The position numbers were made by a program, and so were the translations under genes. This document shows positions 28,738 through 40,482 of a stretch of 64,000 bases of DNA, one piece after another. The notes beneath the pieces are model-generated. The model was given only the letters and a program-made list of their open reading frames with translations, ran no database searches and was not told where the DNA came from. Position 1 is the stretch's first letter; each line of letters opens with the position of its first letter. Location of the stretch: the NCBI GenBank assembly GCA_021399435.1, contig JAJTUP010000006.1, positions 248,001 to 312,000 on the forward strand. Direction: 5' to 3'. The stretch comes from Diaporthe sp. PMI_573. Lineage: Eukaryota; Ascomycota; Sordariomycetes; Diaporthales; Diaporthaceae.

Positions 28738-31120
28738 CTAACCTTGTCGCCTACGCTTCGTGGCTGGTTGTTCTGAGCCGTCCAGGTCCGTCCGCTGGAT
28801 CTCCTCGGTGCCGGCGGGGCTCGGCGTGTCTGCAACAGCGGGTGCGCCTGCGGTGAGGCCGCCGCTGGCCGGGGCGGCGGTGCCCTGGGCATAGTCGGCG
28901 TGGGGGAGGCTAAAGTCAAAATCAGTGCCGTCCGCCGCCCCGTAGTTGCCTGCGTTGTTCAGGTCGTTGAAATCAAAGTTGTATTCCGGGTCCATGGCCG
29001 AGGTATCTAGATACTGGTTGAAGTCAAAGTTGTTGTTCGCGTCGCCGAAATAGTCCGAACCGCCGTTCTGGAAGCTATCGAGTCCCATGATGTGGCCATT
29101 TGGGGAGAGCGGGGCCGCGAGCTGAGCTAGGCTGTTGATATCGTGGCCGATGTTGCGCTGTAGAGCCTCCACTTGGCTGAGACCATTCTGCTGCCGCGAG
29201 ACCTCTTGCAATGATGGTGGTTTGGCGTTATTGAGAATGGGCGACAGTGATGTGGCGGGCTGGGGTGCTGTCGGGTTTGGAAAGGCGGGAGGTGCGGGAG
29301 GAATTGGAGTTGTGGTCGGCATAGTAGGGGGCCGGAATGGTGAGATGGATCGGTTATTTGATGGTGTGACAGTTTTGCGCGACATGCTGTTCACCATCTT
29401 GTTGCGCTGACCAGATGACATCCTCGCGGATGTCGCAGCAGCTGCTTCAGGGAGATCTACTCCTGGTGTCATCCGGGCGTTAGTCTCGCCCATGATCTTC
29501 AACATGGTCTCCTCTGGGTTCGACTGAAGCTCATTCCGGATGTTATTTGGGGAGGCCGTGTCAGACGGCGAGGTGTCAAAGACCTCGGTGACTCGGGGCG
29601 CCTGGTGGGAAGATGTAGAATAGGGCACCGGACTTGCGGGCAAGCCGAGTGCGCTTTCTGAAGGAGCGGAAGCGTTTGGGTCGCCGGGGATACCGGGCAG
29701 CAGGTGCTGTGGTCGCTTTGGGAGAGATGGGCCGGGGCTCGCCCGGCCCTTGGTGGCGTTATGCTGCTGCAGATACTCGCTCAGGTCTTGCACGCTCCCG
29801 GTCGGCATGGCATGGTTAGGGCCATGCTGAGGGAGAATGCTCGCCAACATATCAGAGATATTCTGCGCACCGCCATTCTCCTCGAGTGACTTTCTAAAGA
29901 CGTTGGCTAGGAAGTTCAGGATGGCGGTGATGGAGTTCTCATGGCGATGGTGCATCTCTTCGAACTTTTGCGCTCTTTGCACAATCTCGTGCTGATTGTT
30001 TTGTAATTGCTGGATCAGGGCTAGACATTGCTGCTGCTTCTGCTGGACCTGCGCGAGCTGGTCTCGCAGCTTCCCCATCTCTGACTTCGCCAATGGCCCA
30101 GCCTCACCGCGCCCTAGATTCCTGCCTGGGTGGATGTCGGAGAGAGCGTACTGGCCGGTGGGGTCGTCCAGGAAGTCCTCGGCGTCGCTTTCCTGATCGA
30201 TGGCCCCAGACGAGTCCTTGTTGGACTGCTTCTGTCTCTTTTTACCACCCGTCTTGTTCGGCTTCGTGATGAGCCATTGCAAGACCGGGTGAGCGCGGAG
30301 GAAATAGGGGTGCGCATATTCGCTTGGGCTCTTGTTCTTCTTCTCGCTGGCTCTCATCGAATTGTCGGACAGCCCAACCCGCTTGTGGAACCCGTACATG
30401 TTCAGCTGGCGGACAAACGAGGCGTAGTTGTTGTGCTTGAACATCTCGGGTATCAGCTTCTTGGCGAATTCCTCTTCGTCGAGCACGATGAACGAATCGC
30501 CTTTCTCTGACCACCGGATGAGGTCGCTGTTCCTACCATTGTTGAGAAAGCTGTAAAGCAGTCAGCGGGCGTCGTCCATGCACACGGTGCGATACGTCGG
30601 GTGGATGGTATACAGACCTGGAGAGCTTCAACACGAACGGCGGGATACTCCTCTTCTGGTTGGGTCCGGGGTTCTCTTTGGTAGCATCCTCCTCGATCTT
30701 CCTCGCGCGCTCCAGGAGAAGCCTCAGGTGCTCCTCCTCGCTCATCGCATCGTTCGGCAGCGGTATGATGGCGCCATCGCCTCCCAGAGTGCCCCATTGG
30801 TCGGGCTGGCCGTCGTAGGGCGAGCGCGGGGCCGTGGGAACGAGCGCCCTGCTGCTGGCGGGATCGCGGAGGGCCAGGGCATTCGATGGGTTCGGGGCTG
30901 GCGATGGCGACAGGAAGGCGTGGCCGGGCGTGGTGGATTGTTGCGCAAGCATGTATGGGTTCGAGAGGTCGGTATGGCTGTTCCCATTCGCGGCTGCGCC
31001 GTTCCACCTCATCATGTCCTGTGGCGTGAATTGGGGGGTGGCCTGTGGGATCGGCCCAGCCGGAGTAGGCGACGCTCTGGGTGCAGGCCGTTTTCTTGTA
31101 GTAGCGGGTGACGATGACAT
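28738..31120 (-). CDS. HSF1: Heat shock transcription factor
   Basis: Two exons, 30618-31120 and 28738-30550, give 771 residues. The winged-helix DNA-binding domain spans about 158-265: PPFVLKLSSFLNNGRNSDLI, then MFKHNNYASFVRQLNMYGFH, the recognition-helix signature of HSF. The intron interrupts the domain in its first helix. A heptad-rich region at roughly 325-400 (LRDQLAQVQQKQQQCLALIQ) should form the trimerisation coil. The rest is low-complexity Pro/Ser/Asn sequence, with Asp/Phe/Asn-rich stretches near the C-terminus (FDFNQYLD, YNFDFNDL) that resemble activation domains. There is no receiver domain, so it is not Skn7. The long N-terminal region before the DNA-binding domain is normal in fungi. 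HSF binds nGAAn arrays and drives chaperone genes. It ends in KRRRQG, a likely nuclear signal. Confidence 0.95.
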
Positions 31121-32446
31121 GGCGAGGCCAAGAGGATGGATGTAGTGTGGTGGTTTGAGGTGGCTGACGATGACGGATTTCTAGCGGCAGTGGAGGAAGG
31201 GACCAGGGAACCTTACTAGGTCTCCGTCCCGCCTGCCCCGCTGGGTTGCAGGCTTGCCTGGGCTGTGCTTTGGAAGTTACCCAGGTATTGCAGAGGCGGG
31301 TGCGTCTGGAGCTTGAGGCTGATAGAGCCTTGTCAGTCGCGGGGCCTTGCGATCGCACCTGTCCTCTCTCTTGCCTGCTTGCCTGCTTGCCTGATTTCCT
31401 GCTTTCGGGTGCCCGCTCGCAGAGTGAGGCTGGAGGGGGAGGGGTCCGTTTTTATAAGGGTGTGCCAGGCCGGCTGTCAGGAATGGAGGGCCGGGCACAA
31501 TGGGGCGCCGCGACAGGTTTCGATAGGACTATTGATTCTTGCGACAGACACGGAGAACAATAGCAGGCCAGGGACTGCAGTTACATGAATGCCCCGTCTG
31601 CCCGTCCGATACTGTGGCATTGTTTGTGAGGGCTGAATGGGAATGGGAACCACCCCAGAGCTGGGGCTCGGTTATCCGTCCAATCGATAACGCCATTTTT
31701 TTCTGGCTGTGGGGTCCCAAGGATCGTCATCGCGATCTTGCAGGTGGAAATAGGAAACCGAACCTTATTGTTCTCCTGCCAGCCCTGCTCGCCGGAGCAT
31801 CCTCTCCTCTGCCAGCAACAACAGCACAGCTTTTGGGCACCCATTGGCAACAGTACAACGCTACGTAACCACTTCAGAGCGCAATGATCCCACAAACATC
31901 CGCCTGATCTACTCCTTGACCTGCACACATCCAGTGAGGTACTCACGTACTCTCCAGCAGCCATGACCGATCGTGAGGTGACATAGCCTCCAGTGCGACA
32001 GCACACAGATGGCCATTGGGCGGCCTCGTCTCACATGCAATCAACGTGCTATCTTAGTGTCTCCATACAGGGTGTCTTTACCAGAATCTACGATCCCCGT
32101 GGCAGCTGGCATCTCCACCACAAAGTGGGTACTTCCGTGTAAGTCGACCACGGCCAGGCCAGACAGGCATGCCAGGGCCGCTTCGGGTCGCTTGTCCTCT
32201 ATTCCTATTACTCAGAGCCGGGAACCAGGCGAGGACACGGTCACTCCTTCACCATGCGCCCAAAAATTCCCCCCATCGCTCGAGTCGGGGGGCGCCGGGT
32301 CTGGCTGGACACCTCGGATCGATTTTGAGTTTGGATGCCTTCATCTGACCATTCACAGACAGAGGATTGGGTATCTCGAGAATAAATAGGAGAGAACATC
32401 TCTCATACACTTCGACAGATAATTGCATGTGCATGCTGTTCTCTCT
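31121..32446. other. HSF1 upstream region and CWC27 3' flank
   Basis: About 1.3 kb between two minus-strand genes. I looked for arrays of nGAAn that would indicate autoregulation of HSF1 and found none convincing. A CT-rich TGCTTGCC repeat lies at about 31375-31393. No gene seen. Confidence 0.4.
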
Positions 32447-34102
32447 TCACTTTGCTCCTCTTCCCGCCAGGGAGGCGTTCCGTGACATTTGCGCGTTGCG
32501 TGCTAGGTCGCCCCATGCACGTCCGGACTTTCCGCTCCGGCCCTCGCTTCCCTTCTCCGCCTTCCTCTCCGCTTGTATGCTGCGGGCCTTTGCGAGTGGG
32601 TCGATCACAATCAGCTCATCCTCCGCCTTTTTGCGATAGCTCAGGTCCTTGCCCAGCTTGTCTGCAGCAAAGCTGAGTGAATGGGACATCCAGCCCTCGT
32701 CGTCGCTCTCGTCCTTGCCTTCAGCCTTGTCCCACGCCTTGCAAGATTGGCAGTTGGCAACAAAGTGGAGATCGCAGACCTCGTCTTCCTCGGCATTGTC
32801 CCCAGCCTTGGCCTCGCCATCCCCTGCGGCTGGCACTTCCGTTGCTGCTGGCTTCTCTGGCGGCGCGTGGTCCAACTTTGCCTGGAACGCTTTCAGGAAG
32901 CCCAGTGCCTTCTGTTCCTCAGCTGCCGTAGGGTTGTTTGCTCCAGGTCTCCTCTTGCGTCCTCGCGTGGATGTCTCCGGTATCATCTGCTGCAAGGCAG
33001 AGTTCATCTTTCCTTCACTGACAGGCTCCGAATGGACGGTCCTTTTCATGGATGCTTTTAGCGCAGCTATTTCCTCGTTCATCCGCTCGAGCTCAGACTT
33101 CCCTTTGGATTCCTCTGGCTCCGGGGAAGATTCGCGCTCTATCTCTTCTGCCGCCTTTTTGGATGACTTCCGGACGGCTCGTGGAGGTGGTGAGGGCTGA
33201 AGCTCAGGAGGTGTTGCTTCTCTTTCCGGTGCCTCCCTGATTGGCACAACGGTCTTGGGACCTTTCGCCTCTCGCCCTTTCTTAGAAGCCTTTGGCGGCC
33301 TGGCTTGAGGCTCTGGCTCTTCGACATCCATCACAATCCTTGTATCGAACTTTGGCTTCTTTGGGAGGGGCTGTACGTCGCCCTCGCCCTCCTCATCGCC
33401 AAAGCTTAGCAACTGCTTGCCGCCTTTCCTTTTCTTGTCCTTCTTCTTCTCCGTAGCGACTGGCCGAGTGGTGCGCTGGGCAATGCGTTCTCTCTTCTTC
33501 ATGTCGTCAAAAGGATTGACGAGGATCTCCACGCTGGTGATTCTTGTTGGGTAAAGGGTTCGCTCGGTTCCCTCTTCCACTTCCCCCTCGCCCATTTTTG
33601 CCAAATTATAGATGGTGTCGCCAGCCACCCGCCCAAACATGGTGTTCTTCCCATCGAGCTCATCGGTCTTGTCCAGCGTGAAGAAGAACTGACTCCCGTT
33701 CGTGTCGGCCCGACTTTCGTTCGCCATGCCCAGCAGCCCACGGCGATTGAACTTCAAGCGCGTGTGGGACTCGTCCTTAAAGTTCACGCCGTGAGGGCCG
33801 GCGTTCTTCCCTCTCCGCTGGTCCATTGGCCATGGGTCAAGGTCACCGCTGAAAGCCCCGCCATCGTAGATCGACTCGCCTCCATTGCCGGTGCCCGTCG
33901 GATCACCTCCCTGCAGAATGAAGCCAGGAACCAGGCGGTGGAATATCGTATTGTCGTAGTAGCCGTCCAAGCAGTGTTGTAGGAAGTTGCGGGAGGTGAG
34001 GGGAGTTTGCTTTGCGAAGAGCTCGACTGATAGTTCGCCATGGTTCGTGTGGAGGATGACCGAAGCCGTTGGCTGCGGCTCGGTGTTGTAAATGCTCGAC
34101 AT
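32447..34102 (-). CDS. CWC27: Spliceosome-associated cyclophilin CWC27
   Basis: This intronless gene encodes 551 residues. Residues 10-180 are a cyclophilin domain, with FHRLVPGFILQGGDPTGTG, RGLLGMANESRADTNGSQFF and ELDGKNTMFGRV. The remainder is charged and helical with several basic clusters (KKKDKKRKGGK, RGRKRRPG), followed by the CWC27 C-terminal block CDLHFVANCQSCKAWD and DDEGWMSHSLSFAADKLGKD. That block separates CWC27 from other cyclophilins. CWC27 is a nuclear component of the activated spliceosome (Bact stage), where it works with CWC22 and the exon junction machinery. It diverges from the V-ATPase subunit B gene with 694 bp between start codons. It is the second splicing-linked cyclophilin gene in this window. 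Confidence 0.95.
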   Translation of the reverse strand: MSSIYNTEPQPTASVILHTNHGELSVELFAKQTPLTSRNFLQHCLDGYYDNTIFHRLVPGFILQGGDPTGTGNGGESIYDGGAFSGDLDPWPMDQRRGKNAGPHGVNFKDESHTRLKFNRRGLLGMANESRADTNGSQFFFTLDKTDELDGKNTMFGRVAGDTIYNLAKMGEGEVEEGTERTLYPTRITSVEILVNPFDDMKKRERIAQRTTRPVATEKKKDKKRKGGKQLLSFGDEEGEGDVQPLPKKPKFDTRIVMDVEEPEPQARPPKASKKGREAKGPKTVVPIREAPEREATPPELQPSPPPRAVRKSSKKAAEEIERESSPEPEESKGKSELERMNEEIAALKASMKRTVHSEPVSEGKMNSALQQMIPETSTRGRKRRPGANNPTAAEEQKALGFLKAFQAKLDHAPPEKPAATEVPAAGDGEAKAGDNAEEDEVCDLHFVANCQSCKAWDKAEGKDESDDEGWMSHSLSFAADKLGKDLSYRKKAEDELIVIDPLAKARSIQAERKAEKGSEGRSGKSGRAWGDLARNAQMSRNASLAGRGAK

Positions 34103-34796
34103 TGTGCTTCGATTACCACCTCAGTTCCATTCCCGAACGCCCCAGCAGTCGACTGTCCGGTCTGTGTATTGTTCTGGCTTTTTGGTACCAAAGAGGGGCC
34201 TTGGAAGACTTTGTTGAAGAGGCGGGTTGTGAATCAATTGGAGGCTGCTGGGTTTCAATGGAGCTGGAGGTTCTGGCTGGCAGAACGAGCTTTGCCAGCC
34301 GGAACGAGCAAACGATCACCCTGGTGGGGTGGGGAGGGGCCCTCCGAGCCAGCACTCGACTGGCCCACACAGGTGCTGGTGTGCCTGGACGGCTGCTTAT
34401 GTTAGTCGTCGACATACCTAGGCATTCATCACCGTTGGTACAGCTTTTCCAAATTGGTTGGCTCGTAGTGCGTTGTTCTGCAATATTGATAGTGAACTGC
34501 ACTGCAATGCATTCCGGTAAATTGAATATTTTTTGAACGTGTCTGTGAAGCTATGGCGTATAAAAATAGAATCGTTGGCAATGAGGGATCAGGAGCTGAC
34601 GTCTTGTGGTCTAGCACCAGGTACCTAGGCAGTGCTCTAGCAGAGGTCCGTCCTGACCTTGGGAGCCTTCTGGCCAGTGCACCCGAGCTTATCATCCGCC
34701 CAACCTCTCGGAGCTCCCAAACCACCATCTACAATCGTCATCAGTCTGCACAGTTGCGCCTCAACCACCAGATCCACACACGTCCAAGCAGCAGCC
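34103..34796. other. Divergent promoter region CWC27 / VMA2
   Basis: Shared upstream region of the two genes. No TATA box or other site could be assigned. Confidence 0.45.
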
Positions 34797-36679
34797 ATGG
34801 GTGACCCTCGCGAGTCGTCTTCCTACTCGGTGGTGCCTCACCTCAAGTACAACACCGTCGGTGGTGTGAACGGCCCCCTCGTCATCCTCGAAGATGTGAA
34901 TGCCTCCTCCCCATGTCTACAGACCGACGCATCCATTGACCCTCATGACAGGTCAAATTCCCCCGCTACAATGAGATTGTCTCCCTGACACTCCCCGATG
35001 GGACAACGAGGCAAGGACAGGTCCTCGAGGCTCGAGGTACGTGGGAGCTGTAGTGAGGCATTTCAGACGGACAGGTGCTAACGGATCAACGTCTAGGAAA
35101 CCGAGCTGTCGTCCAGGTACTTCATCAGACACCACGATACAACGATCCGATCGATTAACGAGTATTCCAGGTCTTCGAAGGCACCTCTGGTATTGATGTG
35201 AAGAAGGTGTGCAGATCCCGGGGAACACAGATCAAGAGCATGTGATACTGACGGCTTGCCACTAGACGAAAGTCGAGGTCACCGGCCAGAGCTTGAAGCT
35301 TGGTGTGTCGGAGGACATGCTGGGACGTATCTTTGATGGATCAGGTCGGCCCATCGACAAGGGCCCCAAGGTGCTGGCAGAGGAATACCTCGACATCAAC
35401 GGCAGCCCAATCAACCCTTACTCTAGAGTGCGGCGACCAACTCTCCCAGATGAGCCAGGAAAGGAAAGCTAACAGAGGCCAGGTCTACCCCGAGGAAATG
35501 ATTTCCACCGGTATCTCCACCATCGACACAATGAACTCCATCGCTCGTGGACAAAAGATCCCCATCTTCTCCGCCTCTGGTCTGCCGCACAACGAGATCG
35601 CTGCCCAGATTTGTCGCCAGGCTGGTCTGGTCCAGAAACACCAGAATCAAGGAGTCACAGACAAGGGTGTGCACGATGGCCACGAGGACAACTTCTCTAT
35701 CGTGTTCGCCGCCATGGGTGTGAACTTGGAAACAGCTCGTTTCTTCACCCGCGACTTCGAAGAGAACGGCAGTCTGGAACGTGTCACCCTGTTCCTCAAC
35801 CTCGCCAACGACCCAACGTGAGTCTGCACCCTTGGAATGACAGTGGATGGTTGTTAACTTGTCTGCAGGATCGAGCGTATCATTACGCCTCGTCTCGCTC
35901 TTACCACCGCCGAGTACTACGCCTACCAGCTCGAGAAGCACGTTCTGGTCATTCTCACAGATCTTTCGGCTTACTGTGACGCTCTTCGTGAGGTCTCAGC
36001 CGCTCGAGAGGAGGTGCCAGGTCGTCGTGGTTTCCCCGGTTACATGTACACTGACTTGTCGAACATTTACGAACGAGCTGGTCGTGTCGAGGGCCGTAAC
36101 GGCTCCATCACGCAGATCCCCATTCTGACCATGCCTAACGACGATATCACCCACCCGATTCCCGACTTGACAGGATATATCACGGAGGGCCAGATCTTTG
36201 TGGACAGAGGTCTGCACAACAAGGGTATCTACCCTCCCATCAACGTGCTGCCATCACTCTCCCGTCTCATGAAGTCGGCCATCGGTGAGGGTATGACACG
36301 CAAGGACCACGGTGATGTCTCGAACCAGCTGTATGCCAAGTATGCCATCGGTCGTGATGCAGCAGCCATGAAGGCAGTCGTTGGTGAGGAAGCCCTGTCG
36401 GCCGAGGACAAGCTGTCGCTTGAGTTCCTCGACAAGTTCGAGCAGCAGTTCGTCAGCCAAGGAGCCTACGAGCAGCGAAGTATCCATGACTCCCTGGACC
36501 TGGCATGGTCTCTGCTCCGCATTTACCGCAAGGACATGCTCAACCGTATCCCTAAGAAGATCATTGACGAGTTCTACTCGCGCACTGCGGCCGCGGACCG
36601 GAAGAAGAAGGACACCAAGGAGACCAAAGACACCAAGGACAACGCGCCGGGCGAGGAGGAGAACTTGATCGACGCATAA
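34797..36679 (+). CDS. VMA2: V-type ATPase catalytic-sector subunit B
   Basis: Seven exons, 34797-34895, 34952-35036, 35097-35116, 35171-35206, 35266-35427, 35483-35817 and 35869-36679, join to 515 residues. The protein matches fungal vacuolar H+-ATPase subunit B throughout: [74 protein letters not shown] and [20 protein letters not shown]. Subunit B alternates with subunit A in the V1 hexamer at the vacuole and endosome membrane and contributes the non-catalytic nucleotide site. All six introns lie in the first half, and exons 3 and 4 are only 20 and 36 nt, so automated prediction may miss them. The C-terminal tail is lysine-rich ([14 protein letters not shown]). Confidence 0.96.
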
Positions 36680-36925
36680 AGAGAGTGCTCGCGCACGGTG
36701 GGAGCAGATTAACGAGGCCTCAGATTGGAGCATGAGATTTGGTTGCATTTGTATTGCTAGCATGCTGTGTTCAGTGAGGTACAGTGACATGTGTTACAAA
36801 CTGGAAATACGATGATATGGAACATGCAGCAACACGGCGTGCCGGGAACTGATTACTCGGCCCGAGTCGAGGTTCAAGACCAAGATTTGGCAGGGCTGCG
36901 GTCGGCTCATCTACTCCGTACGCAT

Positions 36926-36985
36926 TCTCTGATTGTGCGCTCTCTGATTGTGCGCTCTCTGATTGTGCGCTCTCTGATTGTGCGC
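36926..36985 (+). repeat. Four perfect 15-bp tandem repeats
   Basis: The unit TCTCTGATTGTGCGC is repeated four times without a mismatch, about 245 bp after the VMA2 stop codon. It lies in non-coding DNA; perfect identity suggests recent expansion. Confidence 0.95.
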
Positions 36986-38536
36986 CTATCACCTGAGAAT
37001 GGTAGGGTTGCATATACTGCGGCCCAGAACCTTCTCGGCCACCTGCCACCCTCCCGCTCGCCTGTGTGTGACGAAATGTTGTGTGCATGTTCGTCGGGTC
37101 GCATCGTGCCAATGGGCGCGGCGTCCAGAATCCCGACGACTCGGAACTCCCAGCAACTTGGTACGCGCCCCATAATAAGAGCGCGTGTTGTTCCTCTGCG
37201 CATTCAGACGGAGATTGACCCGAATGAACTAGACAAATGCCTCATGTTCTAGTTCCCTTGCCCAATCGTGAGTCTTCATTGGTAGGGCAAAAGCAAATAC
37301 TTGCCTGGTACGCCCAACGGCTCGGGGCAAGCAATAGCTCTTGACGAGTTCCGCTGACTGGGTACCTTGAAGGCAGGACAAGGATGTTTACTGTTCGGTC
37401 TATAGGTTCATTATAGCGAGGGCCTCGCCCACGGCAAACCGTACCGAGCACCACTCAAGCGATGTCGTCGACCTGGTTCTGGTTGTAGTAGCATGTTAGA
37501 CAGGCTCCCATGGATATCTCGACAGCTGGCTATCTGGCACCGCTCCGCAATGTACAGTTCAAACGGTGTACGGAGTCAATGGCCCATGCAGGGCCCTGTA
37601 TTCATCACGATGCATGAAGCAGGCCTGGACTGCTAGGCTGTTTATCGATTGAAAATCACCTCAATTTCCGCAAACCTGGGGACCCCGCAGTCCTTCATGT
37701 CCGCGCTTCATATCCGGCATGCGCAGACAGGGGCCACAAAGCTTGAAAGCCATCTCTTCCAGGCAGACCCGCGCCAATGAGGTGGGACGGCATCGAATCC
37801 ATCCCGAGTATTAGTCCGTGTGGCGGCCTTTTTAGCTTGTTTGTCGGTCAAGCTTGCAGGGCTGGATGCCGTTGGGGTCGTGGTAGTGACAATCCAGCCA
37901 CATGACGTTCCTCTCTGATCCTTCCAACTAATAAGCGAGTTCATCACAGCTCAGAGGCAAAGTGAGTTGGGGTCGGGTCGCACAAGGCTGACCTGACCCA
38001 TCTTGGTTGAACAAGATGAACCATGTGGTAATTGGGAGGAAGAATTTACACCCTAAGGCTGTGACTGTCGATATGCCGCTGGACGTGTAATTAGACTCGG
38101 ACTATGCTAAATTGCAACCATCCCTTCGTCGTCTCAATTAGCAGCTCTATGGTGCCTGTAAACTGGCCAGGTCCAGGTTGTTTGCGGAGGAAACAAAAAA
38201 ACACCACATGTTCCTGGCCGCGTTGGTCAAGCCAGTTCAATTGGAGTGCCCATCCCGGCACCCCCGCAAATGATGGTTGGTTGACCCCGGACAACTTAGT
38301 CGCGATCACCCGCAGCGTTACCCCAAGAGGATGGATGTGGAGTAGCAGAGCTTCAAAGGTCACCTGCGGGTGGCCGTATGCGCGGGCTTTCGCTGTAGCA
38401 CCACGTAGAGGTTGACCTGTTCATCCCCAACTTGCAGACCAGGCTCGAGTCCCTGTCCATGGTAGCATTGGAGATGGCCCCGGGCCATGACATAGAAGTG
38501 CGAGAACCCACGACCATGCATGTTCAAGTGAAGTAA

Positions 38537-38543
38537 TATAAAG
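38537..38543 (+). promoter_or_regulatory. TATA box of the aldose epimerase gene
   Basis: TATAAAG lies about 148 bp upstream of the ATG at 38685, in a suitable position for a promoter with a short C/T-rich leader. Confidence 0.5.
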
Positions 38544-38684
38544 CAGCTCCTTTTCCTCTGCCCCCGTAGGAAGCCATGGGCTCCCCAAGGCTCTCGACCC
38601 GACTCGCTTTGACAATTCTCCCCTCCCCGAGTCGTTTCTAGCCCTACGAGACTACCTCTTCTTGAGAACAAGCTCTCGGTCACG

Positions 38685-39887
38685 ATGCATTCCACTCCTC
38701 TGCTGTGGGCATCAGCGTTGCTGCTGCCCCTCGTCTCTGCCCAGAACTCCACCTCGGGCCCCGATGAGAACGGGAAGTACTGGATTTATGGCACGGGCAT
38801 CTCTGCCTCCTTTATCCCGTACGGCGCGTCTGTCTCGAACCTGATCATCAAGGACAAGTATGGCATCGACCGTGACATCGTCACTGGGTTCGACAATGCC
38901 TCTTACTACGAGGTTGACAAGCAACACCCCCACTTTGGCGGTGTGCCTGGTCGTTATGCCAACCGCATCAAGAACAGCACCTTCGAGATTGACGGCGAGA
39001 CCTTTAACATCACGCCCAACGAGAACCCCACGCCAGAGGCACCTGACGGAGCAGACACGCTCCACGGAGGCCTTGACGGCTGGGATTGGCGCAACTTCAC
39101 GGTTGAGTCCGTCTCCGACAACAGCATCACGTTCAGCATCTTTGATCCGGATGGAAAGGAGGGCTTCCCCGGCGACGTTGTGTCGTACATCACGTACACA
39201 CTGGGAGACATGACCTGGGACTTCAAGATGGTCGCCCTGTCGCTTACCAAGAAGACGCCCATCATGCTGAGCTCGCACACCTACTGGAACCTGGACGGCT
39301 TCGCGAACAACGAGACCAACACCGCCCTCAACCACACGCTCTACATGCCCTACAGCGGCCAGCGCGTCGACGTCGACAACATCCTCATCCCCACCGGCGA
39401 CATCATCTCGAACAAGCCCGGCTCGGTCAACGACTTTTGGAGCGAGCCCAAGCAGCTCGGCGCGAACCTCACCAGCCCGGAGCTCGTCAACAACTGCGGC
39501 TTCAACTGCACGGGCTACGACACGTGCTACCTCGTCAACCGCGCGCAGAACGGGCCCTACGACTGGCGTGAGGACGGCGGCTTCGTCGCTTCCCTGTCGT
39601 CGGCCTGGTCCGGCATCACCGTCGACGTCTACAGCGACCAGGACGCCTTCCAGGTCTACAGCTGCAACGGCCAGAACGGCTCCATGGCCATCAAGTCGAC
39701 CCAGGGCATCTTTGACGACCCGGACTTCCCCCGCACCATCCCCAAGTACGGCTGCGTCGTCATGGAGGTCGAGGACTACATCGACGCCATCAACCAGCCC
39801 GAGTGGCAGAGGGAGAAGAAGAATATCTTCGGGCCCGGTGATGACCCTTATGTCCTGCAGGCCAGCTACAGGTTCAGTGTCAACTGA
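38685..39887 (+). CDS. Secreted aldose 1-epimerase (galactose mutarotase) family protein
   Basis: This intronless gene encodes 400 residues. A signal peptide (LLWASALLLPLVSA, cleavage near residue 19) precedes the mature protein. The mutarotase fold is marked by GRYANRIKNSTF (89-100), LHGG (126-129, catalytic His region), SHTYWNL with His198, and a C-terminal CVVMEVEDYIDAINQPEW segment. These enzymes interconvert alpha and beta anomers of aldoses. Most characterised members are cytosolic; this one is predicted extracellular and has about ten possible N-glycosylation sites (NSTS, NAS, NFT, NHT, NLT, NCT, NGS). Extracellular use on plant or microbial sugars is an inference. A large open frame on the opposite strand is a shadow caused by codon bias. 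Confidence 0.9.
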   Translation: MHSTPLLWASALLLPLVSAQNSTSGPDENGKYWIYGTGISASFIPYGASVSNLIIKDKYGIDRDIVTGFDNASYYEVDKQHPHFGGVPGRYANRIKNSTFEIDGETFNITPNENPTPEAPDGADTLHGGLDGWDWRNFTVESVSDNSITFSIFDPDGKEGFPGDVVSYITYTLGDMTWDFKMVALSLTKKTPIMLSSHTYWNLDGFANNETNTALNHTLYMPYSGQRVDVDNILIPTGDIISNKPGSVNDFWSEPKQLGANLTSPELVNNCGFNCTGYDTCYLVNRAQNGPYDWREDGGFVASLSSAWSGITVDVYSDQDAFQVYSCNGQNGSMAIKSTQGIFDDPDFPRTIPKYGCVVMEVEDYIDAINQPEWQREKKNIFGPGDDPYVLQASYRFSVN

Positions 39888-40482
39888 GCTGCAGCGCTGC
39901 AGTAGGAGAGTGTTGGTGGTTTCGGGATTAATGGACACAGAAGCATGTAATTAATATTCTGAGGCAGACTACTACATGAAAATAATTTTGATATATCCTC
40001 CCGAACGAACCATTTCCCAATTGCAACCTCTGTAGGATGAGTTTCCGTCTCCAGTAGATATCTCACTCACCAAGCTGACCGAGTAGTGAGTGACTGTGGC
40101 TAAGCAGTGAGTGTAAAGAGAGCCAAAACCACGAGGATGAAGCGCCATGAATTTGACAGGTGCTTAATCAGATGATAAATGTAGAGTTAATTTGTCCGCT
40201 TGCCAGCCTTTTAGACTCAATCGGGGCCTGACGATGCTGCTGTAAAGCTGGCGATTGAACCTGGAGACTTCACTAACAAGGAACTCACGCAAACGTGCCA
40301 GAACGTTGAACCCTTACATTTTCAACCGTCTCTTCACAGTCAAAACATGTCCGGCGCCCAGATCCCACTCAACTTGGCCCGCAACCAGTACGAATATCAA
40401 TAATTATAGGCCACCTTATTTCAATTTCCTGACACTGCCATCCGCGCCTCATAAGATTGAAGCGCGACGCGGATAACGCACC
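39888..40482. other. Intergenic between epimerase gene and CTF8
   Basis: 3' flank of the epimerase gene and promoter of CTF8. No specific element was recognised. Confidence 0.4.

Larger units (their letters stand above)
36680..38684. other. Intergenic, 2.0 kb, with a 15-bp repeat
   Basis: Between VMA2 and the aldose epimerase gene, both plus strand. It includes four perfect 15-bp repeats at 36926-36985 and a TATA box near the downstream gene. No coding feature is supported. Confidence 0.45.

Noticed and set aside
36926..36985. Regularly repeated units considered as a CRISPR-like array
   Set aside because: The units are directly adjacent with no spacers and the genome is fungal, so this is a minisatellite.
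38712..39938. 408-codon frame opposite the aldose epimerase
   Set aside because: Antisense shadow with Val/Asp/Arg-rich composition and no family match.
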